Source of the DNA: Epiperipatus broadwayi
Lineage: Eukaryota; Onychophora; Udeonychophora; Euonychophora; Peripatidae
Length of the DNA stretch: 64,000 nt
Assembly: GCA_028023455.1 (NCBI GenBank)
Contig: JAQFVV010006354.1
Coordinates: forward strand, 1,254,115 to 1,318,114
Direction: 5' to 3'
Both the position numbers and the translations under genes were made by a program. The notes under the pieces were generated by a model. It was not told the DNA's origin and searched no databases. It saw only the letters and a list, made by a program, of their open reading frames with translations. Every line of letters begins with the position of its first letter. Position 1 is the first letter of the stretch. Positions 40,545 to 53,836 of this stretch are shown here, piece by piece.

Positions 40545-42736
40545 AATGGTATATACTAATGCCATTACATTAATTTAAAATTAAAATAAAAAGTTTGTAA
40601 ATAAAAATAAATTTATTAAAAACTAAAAGCTAAAATTAAAAAGAGTAGTTTAATGTATATAATATATCACACAGATGGAAAACTTTAAAAGTTTTTTTTT
40701 TTGTAAATAAAAAAAAAGGTATTTGAATGTACTTTTTTTTTTATAAAAAAAAGTAAAGATCTAAAGAGAAAATATGTTTGTTTAAAAGTAACATAAAAGA
40801 AAATAGAAATAAATGTTAATTTCTATTTTAAGATTTCTATGTAATTTCAGTAAATGGAAATGATTGTGTTATTAATTAAACAAAAAGCAAACTAGCCTTT
40901 GGGGTTTTTATATAATTAAAATGTCAGATAAGAGAATAAAAAAAATTAGAATGTCCAATAGAAGCAGTAATCAATGCTTGGACCATAATGAAAACAATTG
41001 TAACAGGAAACTATGTTCAGTGAATCCGGAGGATTACTATAAAAAGAAAACAATTCAAATTGAAAGACAGTAACAGCTCAATTTTTTTGAGAAGGGTGAA
41101 AAGATGCACTTTTCACTCTCTCTCTTATTTCAAATGAAGTGACTGTTAATTTATGAATGGCACTATTGTAGACCCGAATCATATGGGCCCTACAATAAAA
41201 TAGTACCAGGACTGAACCAGCTAAGGACATCTCCAGAAAATCACATCAGTCTTCCATGAAAGTATGACCAATAAAGACTTCGTGGGAATTGGCAACAGGA
41301 ACCGGGAACTCTTCTACTGTAAAATATGAACTGTGAAATTTTATAAAAGTAATTAAAAACTTTCAACAAGATTTGACAAGCTTTTAATAATCAACTAAAC
41401 CTAATTTTTAAAATGAACTTTAATCTGACTTTTAAGATTTCAAAATCAATTATCAATGTTTAATTTTAAATATTTTAGTTTGCTTATTTAATCATGTACA
41501 TTTTTTTAATATTTATTGACTAAATTATTTAAATGTATTAAATTTAATTTGGGTATAGATGGCTGTATAGATTCATTAACATTTAATTTTTTTCCCTATT
41601 GATTAAAATATATAGATATCGGTATATATGACACTTCATTTTGAGTGTCCAAACATATTTATTTGTATATATTTGAAGTTAAAGGTGCCAATGCAGCATC
41701 TTATGATGAATGCAATTGGGTTCATTGTAAATTTCCCTCTGCAATTCCTTCAATAACTTTATATTTTAGTCATTTATGTTTATTTTAAAGGCTTTAATTT
41801 CAGGCTATTTGTTTCATAGTTAGGTCGGTGCTGATGGAAGGATATGTGGGTGTTTATATCAATGTAGTGTGAAGCATGTTAGCATAGAGGGCAACATGAC
41901 CAACTGAATGTATGACCAAAGGTGTAGTCATTTCATTGTAATGTACACAGATGTATTTCCTGCAACATTAACCCTTTTTTAAAAAGCTCCATGGATAGGG
42001 ACTATAAGTCAGCAGATAGACCGCTCTCCCCCATATATAGCATTTCTCTTTAATCATTTTATATACATGATTCTTTAGCCAGAGAGACGCATATTCCTGT
42101 ACTAGAAAACAATCATGTCCATCAAATAATATCACACAGCAGGCGCACATTCCTGACTGCTTGGTTTTATGCTAGCATTTTCATATTGCATTGGTTGCAT
42201 TTTGTATAGCAGGAAGCAAGCATTGGTCTGGTTATGAACTTTTAGTGTGAGACTGAATAATTGTTTTGAAAAGTTTTTAACTGAGAAATCTATGTAGTCA
42301 ATCTATACTCAACATTATAAATCAAACTTTTATAAAATGTTCATCTGTGTGAACTTTGTTAAGAATTTAAATTTTAAAAAAATAATAACCAAATTAAAAT
42401 TAATATTAAAATCTAAGCAAAAGAAATTTTATTCCTCAATATTAAATATTTATATATGTGTGTTAATAAATGTTTTTTGTGTGTTATTACTGGCAGTAGC
42501 TTATTTATTTATTTATTTTTACTTTTTTAAATATTTTTTTAGTATTGAAAATATAACTCTGCATCTCCATGAGCTAGTGGCATGGGTTGATGGTTGTAAT
42601 AAAATATATATGTAAATTTTAGATCTTCACAATATGCATCTGCCTACTATATAAATTTTCCAGATTCCAATAGCCTGGTGGTGCCCTGTATTGCAGATAC
42701 GGTAAGACCTCATTCTTCTCTGACAGTTATAATATA
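40542..42736. other. Mixed AT-rich DNA with two less AT-rich islands, no gene
   Basis: About 41020-41340 (contains ATATGGGCCCTACAATAAAA and GACCAATAAAGACTTCGTGG) and about 41680-42260 are more balanced in composition than the surroundings. Neither has a long frame, tRNA boxes or recognisable protein motif. They could be old mobile-element or LTR fragments. Confidence 0.4.
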
Positions 42737-43785
42737 CATCTGGGTCTCGTTTTATGCGATAGATAGGTTCCTCAGAAAACACGTGCAAATGAAATCGTGC
42801 AAAAATAGACGTAACTTACATTGAAAAAGGGAGGATGCAGTCTGTGATTTTTCAAAATTTGCATAAAAGCAAAGCACCAATGTAAAATTACTTTAAAATT
42901 CGTGCAAAAAAAAAAAATAAGGAAATAAAATATGACTAATAAAAAAATTTCAAATTTGAAAAAAATTGATACAAGACAAACTATTTTTAACTATAATATT
43001 TAATTTTATTCAAAATAATATATTTTTATGAATAATTTACAAACAAGTTTGTTTTCAAACAACTAGCGCCAACTTCACACTCATGTTGTAACAGTGGTTT
43101 TCTGGTGACAATGTAATTAGTAATTAATCTTTGAGATGATGATTTTATTAATTGTTTATGAAACTAACAACTAAAAATTAAATTCTTATTTTTGTCTTTA
43201 ATTTTCAATTTGGTGTAAAAATCAAATTTCACATTAATTTCAAGTCACAGTAAGTAATTTTTAAATTGTTAATTACAATTAAAAATCAGATTTTAATTTT
43301 TAATTGTCAAATTTAATTATGCCCACTGCTATTACTGACCTTTTAAAAATAAACTTGTGGACACTAAATGATTAATAATTGATTACATTCTTTTTTAAAA
43401 AGCAAAAACAGAATGTGATTTAAAATGCAAAATTAACACGTACAATGTTTGAACAAATTTACATTATAATCTTGTAAAATTTAATGTGTTATACATAAAA
43501 TGTAGAAATTATGATTTTAATTTAACTATTGCATAAAATCTTACTATTATAAAGCACTGAAAATATTGAAATTACTAAGATGACAGTCGAATTCCAATAA
43601 TGTGCTATTACTTTCAATATAACGTAAGTGCGCAAAATTTATTATTTAAAGTAATAGGGCATTATCGGAGTTCATACACCTTGATCTCTTTTTACGCAGA
43701 CTTATTTAACACACTTCCGGTGAAACACGAATCGCGTAACTTCAAAATCATGTTAAATAAATCCATGTAAAAAGAGACCCAGGTG
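42737..43785. mobile_element. Pogo/Tigger-like MITE, copy 2
   Basis: A 1049-bp element with ends CATCTGGGTCTCGTTTTATG and GAGACCCAGGTG (preceded by GTAAAAA), imperfect inverted repeats, flanked by TA at 42735-42736 and 43786-43787. Inside the left end is TAGATAGGTTCCTCAGAAAA, which pairs with TTCTGAAAAACCTATCTACC of copy 1. Orientation is opposite to copy 1. The subterminal repeat GAAACACGAATCGCGTAACT near 43720 still has several CpGs, while copy 1 has TG/CA at equivalent sites, so this copy may be younger. No transposase. It is shorter than copy 1 because of internal indels. Confidence 0.78.
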
Positions 43786-43787
43786 TA

Positions 43788-44139
43788 TATATATTGTACC
43801 AATCAAAAAACATATGTTTATCCTACAAGACCCAGAACAAAGATAAAGTACTTCCAACCCAACCATGTACGAGATACACAAGTCAGATACAGCATTGATT
43901 CTGCCCTATTTACCCATTGTCCCAAATCTAAGACATAATCAACAACATCCCAAAGATCATATTGTACATTTTAGTTTTACTGGCCCAAAGCTAAGCCTCA
44001 GTGCATAAGATGGATTCTATACTGAATAGTAAAATAACAAAAAATAAAAAAACTTCTGTTTCAATTAAAATATTCATTGAATTCTCTTATTAAAATACAT
44101 TATTTTGTTATATTGAAAAAAAGTATTGTATAGTGGAGA
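43788..44139. other. AT-rich DNA, no feature recognised
   Basis: No recognisable frame or repeat. Confidence 0.5.
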
Positions 44140-44412
<273 letters not shown>

Positions 44413-44689
44413 TAGATGGTTTTCAGATGAGAATGGAAGGTTATTAGAAAGAAAGTAAAACTTTTTTTGTTTAGACACTTTCTATTCTGATCGGATAACT
44501 ATCAACTACACACACATACATATATATTAAAAACTTTAATTCATGTGCAATCACATTCTCATTGTTACTTGAATCAAAACTATTCTTCATGATAAACTTA
44601 GTCTTGACAAGGATGAATACTATTTCATTAAAATATTGGCAATCTAAACAAAAATCTAATGCTTATTATATCTCAAACAAATTTTATTT

Positions 44690-46775
44690 TCAATATATAT
44701 TGTACTGTTCACTTCTATCTACTTTTGATCAGTGAGGGTGCCCTAAGCCACTATCAACCAAGAAATTTTAATTTATGATGATCTAAAAGTTAATGATGAT
44801 GATGAATTCTACCAACTACACTCATGGAGACAAAGAGATCAATAACATTGTTCAGACAATTGATAAAAGAACAGAAAGACACATGCCAGTCAAAATAATT
44901 TTAAATGATTTTTTAGTTTATTAAATTTAGAATAATAAATCCCAGGCAAACCAAAATATAAAAGTTTGTACTAGATTTCTATAGCATATTTACCAGAGAG
45001 TGTCCACAAATTTTGAAACATTGAATACCTTGGCAGATAAGTTCAATTTCTCACCTATAATTTAAAGAAAAGGATTTATAATATCTTTCTGCTAGAGGTT
45101 TGTAAAACCAATTTCAGTTTCCCTATTTAGAGATTTTAAAAATAAAGCAGTCTTGTAGGGAATACAAAGACACAGTGCAGGAAGCATTCCTTGACCTAGA
45201 TAAAGCATTGGGCCCAATAATGTCATAGGTCTGCAGAAACAGATCATGATTAACCATGTTCGAGATGTTTAAGGTTGACTCCAATACATGAAAAGAAAAT
45301 AGAACAAAAATATTATGATTTTGCATAATCTTAAATAGAAGAAAACAATCTCTGATTTAAGAAAAACTAAAATATATACTCAATAAACTACCAACCAAAA
45401 GATTTAGGGTCTGCAAGAAACACAAACCACAATTAACTAAACACATTATCACAAAGTATATAGGACAGGTGTGTTAAAAGATAATTATGAATTTCTGAAA
45501 TAACATTTGTCATGGGTTAGTAATATAAAAAAAGAGACAATAACTATAAAATCCAAACTTGCAATACATTTTCAGACTAATAAAATTTAAAAATATGGAA
45601 TCCCAAAACTAAAATTACAATACACACTATAATAAAAAAATACTTAAAATAATAAAAAAATATATGAAAGAAATATTCAAAATTTATAAACAATACAGGA
45701 TTATCTTAAAATTAAGCTGAGATTTTAACAGTTATTTAAACCCTGGTTAGAATATAAAAATGCTTTATTTTGAAGCATAAGGATAGGTTTGGCAGACATA
45801 TTTCAGCAGTGCACAGCTTATTTCACTTTAAAGTTTCAATGAAGATTTTGATTTCCATTTATATGTTCAGGAGTCAGGAGACAATCTTTGGGATAAGTTT
45901 TTGTTCAGGATTTTAGGACATAATATTGAAAAAATAATTCAGAACCCAGGGTTCCTCTTTGAATTGATATAGCATGGCATGTTATATAAAAGCTTCACCA
46001 AGGTGTGTAGTTTTGGTATTCTGCTGAGACAATCACTATTTAGCAAAAAAATAGTCAATGATATAATTTCAGCAGAATTTTTTAATAGAAACATCAAAGT
46101 GTAATATTAGATTTGGTGGTATGTAGATGCAGATGGTGATTTTTGAAAGATAAGGTAATACAGCAACTAGCATAATGATCACTATAAGCATAGCAAAAGC
46201 TAATTCAATACTCAACAAGCAAAATAAAAATGAATAGTGTAATCATTAGTCCAAAATGCTAGGGCTATTTATGCACACTATTACTTTCCATGTCATCTTT
46301 AATTAGAAGTTTTTTTTGCCCAGGACAAATCTCGATCTCAGACTTAATCTTAATTAAAAATCTTTCCAGGGCTCCTATCTTATCCAAAATTAATTAAAAA
46401 GAAGTAAATGCAAAATTAAGTCTAAGCTTTTCTGCTTAAAATAAATTAAAATTAGATTACAATCAAAAACTAAAAGAACCAGCAATGCAATCCAAACTTT
46501 CAAAATTAAAATGGTTTTTCCAAAAGATTATACTTTTTAAATTAGAATGTTTTCATAAATAGATAATAAAAAAGAAGATCGATTTTAAACTAAAATCTTA
46601 TGAAAATAAAAATCAAAGAATTTTAACATGTATATGAGTATGTGTTTTATTGCACATACTTTAATACATAAAAAATAATAAAAAAAACTTTTAAATAGTT
46701 TTCTTTTAAAACTTTATAAAAAAATACTTTTAATTTTGTGATGTAAGTTTTGAAGCAAATAAAGCATCCGGTTTA
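44690..46775. repeat. 2-kb direct repeat, copy A
   Basis: Aligns with 48318-50372 in the same orientation almost from end to end. Shared landmarks: GCCACTATCAACC, AAATTTAGAATAATAAATCC (B: AAATTTAGGATAATAATTCC), TATAATATCTTTCTGCTAGAG, AATAAAGCAGTCTTGTAG, GGACAGGTGTGTTAAAAG, TCACTATTTAGCAAA, CATCTTTAATTAGAAGTT, GAGTATGTGTTTTATTG and ACTTTTAATTTTGTGATG. No frame of note. Many small differences show that the duplication is old. Confidence 0.82.
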
Positions 46776-46779
46776 ACTG

Positions 46780-47210
46780 CCCCATCATGTCACAGAAAAA
46801 GAAAGTTATTTGCTACTTTGTTTTTGTTAAAACCTTTAAACATTTAAAATTCCCTCTCAGAATCTTGGCTAAGTGTTTACATTGCACTCTGTCTAAATGG
46901 ACATATTATTTTATTAACATAACCTTCTCCGTTATCAAAATCAGGTATAATAAACAAATCATTTTTTAAAATATGTCTGATTACTCTAAATTTAAACATC
47001 TTAACCTTTGTCAGGTAGTTCTTTTCCATTTTAAGTAGTTCTTTGATATAGGTTTCCCCTTTAGTCTTTTCCTTGCTAATATTTTTTTGTCTTATCCCTT
47101 TCCCATTCTGTTCTATTTTCAATCTCATATATCTGAAACCCTTTTGCTGAGCAAAACTCCACATTTCTGTAAAAAGACTTCTTTATTCTTGAGAGTATCA
47201 ACACTAGAAA
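46780..47210 (-). pseudogene. LINE-like C-terminal fragment, uncertain
   Basis: The minus-strand frame at 46877-47164 encodes 95 residues with ELLKMEKNYLTKVKMFKF, then RVIRHILKNDLFI. The pattern 'K.(R/K)..(F/Y)...(G/R)H(I/V)(L/M)(R/K)ND.(F/Y)' is common near the C-terminus of LINE endonuclease-RT proteins. The rest is unassigned. It lies between direct repeats A and B and downstream of the ORF1-like remnant, so both may belong to one element whose middle is deleted. Confidence 0.4.
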
Positions 47211-47211
47211 A

Positions 47212-47950
47212 TCAAAAGAATACAGACTTTTTGAATATTTTAAATAAGATTGCTCTATAAATAGCTGTTATTTCTATTTTAAAATCATATTCTTTAATTG
47301 TTATTTTAACTCTTTTCTTTGCTTTAAATCCAAGTTCAAAATGAAAAGTTACTTTAGTCAGCTCATATTTAGTCTCTTGTAGAAACTGTTTTACAATATT
47401 TTCTCTTTTTAACTTATATGTTCCTTCTACCTCTTGATCTGCCTTTTTTAAATTTTTCACCAGACTATCTATCTGTATCTAATCTCTGCTTATTTCTATC
47501 CATATTTATATCTTATCTGTTCTAACATCATGTTTTAATTCATCTTTCAATTTTTTCATATCTTCTTTTACTATCACAACTTCCTGAATTTCTTTAAGAT
47601 CTCTTTCTATAGTTACTATAGTTTCCTGATTTTTTTTAAACATTTTTCATTATTTCTTGTCCCACACTTTACATTTCCTTTTTCATTTCAGCTTTAAACT
47701 CTGCCAACATTGCCTGCTGATTCTGTTTTATTTCCAGTAACTCTTGTTTTATTTTTCTATTTTTTTCCATCATTGTTTGCTGACTGTTTGGTTTCATGTC
47801 ACATTTCTCTCATCTCAGCTTTTATCATATCCATATGACTTTGTTTCATGTCCATTATCATCTTCATCATCATCTTCATCATCATCTGTGTCTCACTTCT
47901 TTTTTTTCTATTGCTCCCATTTTCAAAACAAGATTAAACCCAATATTTAA
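47212..47950 (-). pseudogene. LINE ORF1-like remnant: coiled coil plus RNA-binding region
   Basis: Minus-strand pieces from 47930 downwards: an Asp/Met/Lys-rich low-complexity start, then MKQSHMDMIKAEM, KQELLEIKQNQQAMLAEFK and EMKKEM, then ERDLKEIQEVVIVKEDMKK, all rich in heptad-like Leu/Ile/Met and charged residues, as in the ORF1p coiled coil. The frame at 47460-47212 follows with KKADQEVEGTYKLKREN and FHFELGFKAKKRVKITIKE, resembling the RRM-like core ('RR.NI...', 'A.RLG....RPIKI...'). ORF1 proteins bind LINE RNA as trimers. Several stops and frameshifts are present. I judge an ORF1 identity likely but not certain. Confidence 0.5.
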
Positions 47951-48019
47951 CTTTTATTCTCACTTTAAAATTTTTAATATATTGTAACCTAATATAAATT
48001 AAATTTTATAGTTATATAC

Positions 48020-48020
48020 A

Positions 48021-48057
<37 letters not shown>

Positions 48058-48058
48058 A
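48020..48058. repeat. (TA)n tract with one G interruption
   Basis: A TA run with a single GTAT interruption, bounded by TACA on the left and AAGTACA on the right. Confidence 0.9.
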
Positions 48059-48317
48059 GTACAATATTTATTTATCTAACTCTTAAATTTAAAAATAAAT
48101 CCAAAAGTAAATGCTATTTAATTAATTATTTATTTTTATCATATTAATAAGTTGAATATCCTATTCCAAACTACTTCAACAATACATACCAACTAACACA
48201 AGCTGAACACTAATACTTAAATCTTGCTTCCCATACCTAAATTATTACTCAATTGTCTGAACAAAATCTCACATAGGTTTTCAATTCAAAGCCCTATGTT
48301 GGCAGTGCTAAAATTTA

Positions 48318-50215
48318 ATTTTATTGTTCTTGTCACTTCTATATTCTTTTGACTGCTGAGGGAGCCACTAGGCCACTATCAACCTAGAAAATTTAATTTA
48401 CAGTGACTGAAAATCTAATGATGAGGTTGAATGCTTCCAGCTAAACCCAGGAAGAGAAAGAGATCATAAACATTGTTAAGACAATTGAAAAAAAAAACAC
48501 AAAGCCAAACAACAGCCAAAGTAATTTAAATAATTTCATAGTTTATTAAATTTAGGATAATAATTCCCAGGCAAACATAAGTATAAAAGTTTGACCTAGA
48601 TTTCTACAGTGCATTTATCAGAGAATGTCTGTAAGTTTTGAAACATTAGATACCCTGTAAGATAAGTTCTTTTTCTCACCTATAATTTTAAAAGAGGGAT
48701 TTATAATATCTTTCTGCTAGAGATTCATAAAAACAATTCCATTTTTCCCATTTAGAGATTTCAAAAATAAAGCAGTTTTGTAGTGAATACAATGAAACAG
48801 TGCAGACAAGCTTTTCTTATCCCCAAATAAAGCATTGGGACCAAATATGTTATATGTCTGCAGAACAGCTCATGATTAAACAAGTTTAAGATGTTTAAGA
48901 TTGATTCCAATACAAGAAAAGAAAATGGAACAAGAACAAATTATGATTTTGCATAATTTTAAATAAAAAAACCCCAAATCCCTAATTTAGGAAAAACAGA
49001 ACAATATATTTGATAAACCACCAGCCAAAAGATTTATGAAGTACAAGAAACACAGACCACCATTGACTAAACTAATTATAACAAAAAATATAGGACAGGT
49101 GAGTTAAAAAAATATCTGCCAAAGCATTTATCAAAGGGTAGTAATATAAAAAGTGAGACAATAACTATAAAATCCAAACTAACACTCTTGGACAAATAAA
49201 ATTTAAAAATATGAAATACCAAAACTAAGATTCTAATACAAACTATAATAAAAATACATAAAATAATAAAAAAAAGTATTAAAGGGAATATTCAAAATTT
49301 ATAATCAATTCAGCATTATTTTAAAATTAAGCTGAGAATTTAACAGAGATTTAAATGCTGGTTAGAATATGAAAACATTTTACCTCAAGACATAAGGCAG
49401 TGCACACAGTTTATTTCATTTTAAAGTTCCAATGAAGATTTTGGTTTCCATTTATATGTTTGGGAGTCTGGAGGCAATCTTAGGGATCAGTTCTTGTTTA
49501 GTCATATAATACATGATATTGAAGGAACAATTGAAGATGTGGGATCTCTCTTTGCATTGATTTGGCACTAAATGTAGAAAAGTTTCACCATGGTGGGTAG
49601 TTTTGGCATTCTGCAGAGATAATCACTATTTAGCAAATAGTAGTCAATAATATAATCAGCAGAATTTCTTATTAGTAGATACAAAAATGTGATATACGCA
49701 CTGGTGGTATGTATACATGAATAATGATCACTATTAGTGTACTAAAAGCTGAATCAATACTCAACAAGCAGAATAAAAATGAATAGCCTAATCACTAGTC
49801 CAAAATACCAGGTCTATTTATGTGCACTCTTATCTCCTATATCATCTTTAATTAGAAGTTGTTTTTGCCCAGGGCAAATCTTTATCTCAAACAAAATCTT
49901 AATTAAAAATCTGACCAGGGCTCCTATTTTATCCAAAATTACTTAAAAAAAATAAATGCAAAATTAAGTGTTACATTTTTTAAAAAATAAATTAGATTGC
50001 AATCAAAAATCAAAAAAGCAGAAATCCAATTCAAACTTTCAAAATTAAAATGCTATTTCCAAAAGATTACAACTTTTAAATTAGAATGTCTTTACAAATA
50101 AATAAAAAAGAAGATAGATTTTAAACTAAAATATTTTGAAAATAAAAATCAAAAAATTTTAACATGTAAACGAGTATGTGTTTTATTGTACATACTCTAA
50201 TATTTAAAAAAAAAC

Positions 50216-50313
<98 letters not shown>

Positions 50314-50372
50314 CCATATATATATACTTTTAATTTTGTGATGGAACTTTTAAAGTGGCTAAAGCATCTGGT
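48318..50372. repeat. 2-kb direct repeat, copy B
   Basis: Same orientation as copy A (44690-46775). It carries a TA tract (50218-50326) where copy A has an A/T-rich stretch of about 50 bp, and a few deletions around 49400 and 49700. The left edge in both copies is a TTTTATT...CACTTCTAT segment; the right edge is AAAGCATCTGGTTTAA (A: AAAGCATCCGGTTTAA). The 1.54-kb interval between copies holds the LINE ORF1-like remnant. Compatible readings are a segmental tandem duplication or two copies of a dispersed element; long LTRs are less likely because no TG...CA ends or primer site are seen. Confidence 0.8.
50218..50326. repeat. (TA)n microsatellite inside repeat B
   Basis: A run of about 90 bp, a CCCCC interruption at 50311-50315, and a short second run. 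Absent from the equivalent position of copy A, so it arose after duplication. Confidence 0.95.
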
Positions 50373-52639
50373 TTAATATATTGTTACAGTACAGATAATA
50401 GAGATAATCATGTGGAGATGGGAAAGCATTTAGCATTTTCATTTAACATAAATACTTACCAAAGATAAAATGAATAAATAAAGAAAATGAGAATGTATAA
50501 AAGAAATAAATATATGATTTCCAACACTGAACAAAACTGTAAATAATTATAACAATATTTATAAGTTACAAGCTGCATCACCATCAATGATATGGTCATA
50601 AAGTACCATAAATGTACAGTTCAATTATTCTTTAAAAAATAAAGTGCAGTGAATGAATTTTAAAGGTGATGCTTTAGCACCATCAGGATAACTATCTGGA
50701 TGGCAACACATAAACATACCCCCCCCACACACACACACACACAAATACAAACTAACCACTTGGCCTAGCTTGAGAAGCAAAAACCCTAAGGACTGTGATT
50801 GTAAACAAGAGAAATTACCAACATATAATATTTTAAATCTACTTTCGTATAAAATAAATTCACTGGAATAACTTAAAACAATTGTGTATAAATTTATTAA
50901 TTGGAAACAATAACAAAAAAGTTAAATTAAAGGTCTGCTAACTATGCTATAAATATAAATACATAATTCTGATTTTGATTTATAGATTGAAAAATAATAA
51001 ACTTTATAGGTAGTATTGTCTATAATTTTCAAATATACAAATTGTAAAAAGTATTAAATTATCACTTATATATGTGCACACATATGCATATCTAAGAATA
51101 TAAAGTATTCTGCTTATTAAGAAACCAATAAAATCTATTATATTATAATACACAAATGCATGTGTGCATGTTGATAAGCCTATCCAACATATTTTAAAAT
51201 ATACAAATAACACTCCATTTGATAATATATGCTAAATATTATTCTATCATTAAATAACAAACACATACATAATAAGTCTGCACATATGTGCTTATTTCAA
51301 TAAAAAATAAAAGATTTTCATTACCAATTCTAATTACTTTTACTTAATAAGAAGTTACATATTTTAAAATATTAAATAGAAGTTTTTTTCTTTAAAAATA
51401 AACTCGAAATCATATTACTTTTTTGAAAATCTTGCATAAAAGTTTTTTTTTCCTTCAGATTACTCTTAATTATAACATCTCTAAAAGTTTTGCTAGAAAT
51501 TTCTTTTCTTTCTAGTTTTTGTCCTCTAACTTTAAAAAATTCTCTCAAATTTATTTCCATTGGTTAAATAATTTATTTTCATTCAAATTTATCTATTTTT
51601 AATCATTACAGCTAAGGTGAAATATTTTCTTATAGGCAATAAGTAGAAACAGATTTTTTTTCACTGTAAAACTAATAATTGAGATAAGTCATTCTCAATA
51701 TATAATACATTCTATGCACCAGTTAATTTCTTCCACCATTGTTTAATATCATCATTCATGAAATAAATATCAGCAAGGACAATCTTTATATGAATGGAAA
51801 TAATTATTCATTTGTACTTTTTTTTGTATATAGATGAATCAGCATATATTAAAGTCATAGCATGATAATCTTTCAGTAAGCTGCATAGTATTGAAATATT
51901 TCAGTAATCTAACCTATTATAATCATGTATATGATAGATTAGTAGAATATTTTTGGAAAAGAGTTTCAGTCAGCCCCAGACACTCTCTATAGTTTGATAA
52001 ACTTCAGGTAGGCAAGCCCTATAGTACATGCATGTGAGATATGAACTACAGAAAAGCCATTTCTTCCTTTCAAGTGAATTTAAACTTGACTATCATGAAA
52101 CTAGCAACAGCTGACTTGAATTCTATATTTTTTTAAAGTTATAACTGCTTTTTTCTCTTTCAAACCCACATTTTTAGAGTGTATGGTGGAATTTGAAAAC
52201 ACAATAACTTATGTTTTTTTTCTATCTTGATCAAAAAAAGCAAAAAAACAAAATTAATAACTGTTTTCAATTCCCATTAATCTAAACTTAGTTTTAGCTA
52301 AACATTTTTTAATACATCAAAGGAAATTAGATTGTAGAATTTAAAATCAAAGTATATAACAATAATTTTCATTTATCAAAAGTAGTTTTAATTAAAAAAA
52401 AAAATTCTACTTAATTCAATTAAAAATAGATCAGAACATTTATAATTACTATCTATTATTATATTTTATTTTTTAGTTATTATAATCAGAATTAAATAAA
52501 ACATTAAATAGATTAAATGCTTTATTTAAAGTACAATAATTTATAACAATTTTAAATATAACAATTATTATTTAATCATTAATATCTATAAAAAAATTTG
52601 CATTCATTTCTATTTTTTTCTTTCAATTTTATTACATAT
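50373..52639. other. AT-rich DNA, no gene; includes a short (CA)n tract
   Basis: A C-run followed by (CA)n at about 50719-50743. The rest is low-complexity AT-rich DNA with short stop-rich frames. Confidence 0.55.
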
Positions 52640-52870
52640 ATAGTACTATTTTCGAGAGCTTCCATGCAATAAAAATATAATAGCTAATTAGCTGACGTTT
52701 CAATACAATAACAAGTTCTTTCCACAGAGCTCCTTTTAAAATCATAATAAGGTATCACATTCTTATATTTGAGAAAGAAGCTCTGAGGAAAGTAGTTGTT
52801 ATTGTACTGAAGTGTCAACTATTTAGCTGTTATATATTTATTACACAGAAGCTCTCAGTAATAATACTAT
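52640..52870. mobile_element. Small foldback MITE
   Basis: The left end ATAGTACTATTTTCGAGAGC pairs with the right end GCTCTCAGTAATAATACTAT. Further in, TTCAATACAATAACAA pairs with TTGTTATTGTACTGAA, and CACAGAGCTCC with a GAAGCTCTGAGG stretch. Arms are about 95-100 bp, joined by a short AT-rich loop. No frame. Old, with many mismatches. Confidence 0.7.
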
Positions 52871-53704
52871 GAATTTATCTTTAATCCACGAGAATATTAG
52901 AATTAATATATATTACTGAAATATTATATTTCTTTGTATAATCATATATACAGAGAAATACTTGATTTTTATAACCAAATATTTTAAAAGCAACACTATA
53001 AGTATAGCTTCGAATTATAAGAGCCACTATTATAGTTGGAAGTTGGTATTCTAATGTACCACACTAAAAAACACACGAGTACTGAAGTATTTATTTGCTT
53101 ACAGGCAGATATAAATTAGTGTGATATTTAGATTATATATTTATTTAAGATAGTGCATTTTTAAATATATAATTGTAGTCGCCACATACTATATTTTAAT
53201 TTTCAATACTTTTTTACATATATTAAAAAATAATATAAGAATCACAAAGATATTTTTTTAAAAAATCTGATACCTTAATATATTTCTGTTTATAGATTAA
53301 CTGTTATTAAAATTAGGCTTCTTACTCTTCTTTGTTTTTCATAATTGATGTATAGAATGAAACAATTTATTTTACTTAAATTTGAATTAAAATAAATATA
53401 TTCAATGACACTTTTTTTAAAAAAAAAACTTTGTTAGATTCAATTATTATTTTAAAATGGTCAATATTTTTTCAGTCGTTTTATATAGTTTATTTTAATT
53501 AAATACAACAGTAAATTATACACTTCCTTCACTTTTAATAATACTTTTTGTGATTACAAAAAATCTTCTCGTCTTTTTTTTTTTTTTACACAGTTCTCTT
53601 TTACTGAAGAAGAAAAGACTATTGCTAAGTAATAGAAACTGTCGAACATCTTAAAAATAAAAAAAGAATGGCTAAAGGTTCAAGAAGCAGAGTTCAATTC
53701 CTAT
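52871..53704. other. AT-rich DNA, no feature recognised
   Basis: Only poly-A/T runs and short frames. Confidence 0.55.
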
Positions 53705-53716
53705 TATGATCACTTT

Positions 53717-53824
53717 TTCCCCATATATCATAGCATCGGCGGAGCCAAACCCGCAACAACCGTCTGCAACGAACTACTTGCTTGTATGGCAGCTGCGCTG
53801 ACCTCTCGCCTAACAACGCTTGAC
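53717..53824 (-). mobile_element. tRNA-headed SINE, copy 2, with 12-bp target duplication
   Basis: Same family and same length (108 bp) as 23919-24026. On the minus strand it reads TCAAGCGTTGTTAGGCGAGA, AGCTGCCATACAAGCAAGTA, GTTGCAGACGGTTGTTG, GATGCTATGATATATGGGG. TATGATCACTTT flanks both sides (53705-53716 and 53825-53836). Its B box has diverged to GGTTTGGCTCC. It retains CpGs lost in copy 1. Short minus- and plus-strand frames across it are artefacts. Confidence 0.85.
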
Positions 53825-53836
53825 TATGATCACTTT

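Noticed and set aside
16968-41047. Shared CCGGAGGATTA word (minus strand near 16975, + strand near 41040) as a sign of another F copy
   Set aside because: The flanking sequence does not continue to align and the location is outside the colinear frame of family F.
47744-47987. Poly-Ser and poly-His frames
   Set aside because: Antisense to the Asp/Met-rich start of the LINE ORF1-like remnant, over a short ATC repeat.
44690-50372. Interpretation as a complete LTR retrotransposon
   Set aside because: No TG...CA ends, primer-binding site, polypurine tract or gag/pol between the direct repeats; the interior looks like LINE ORF1 on the minus strand.
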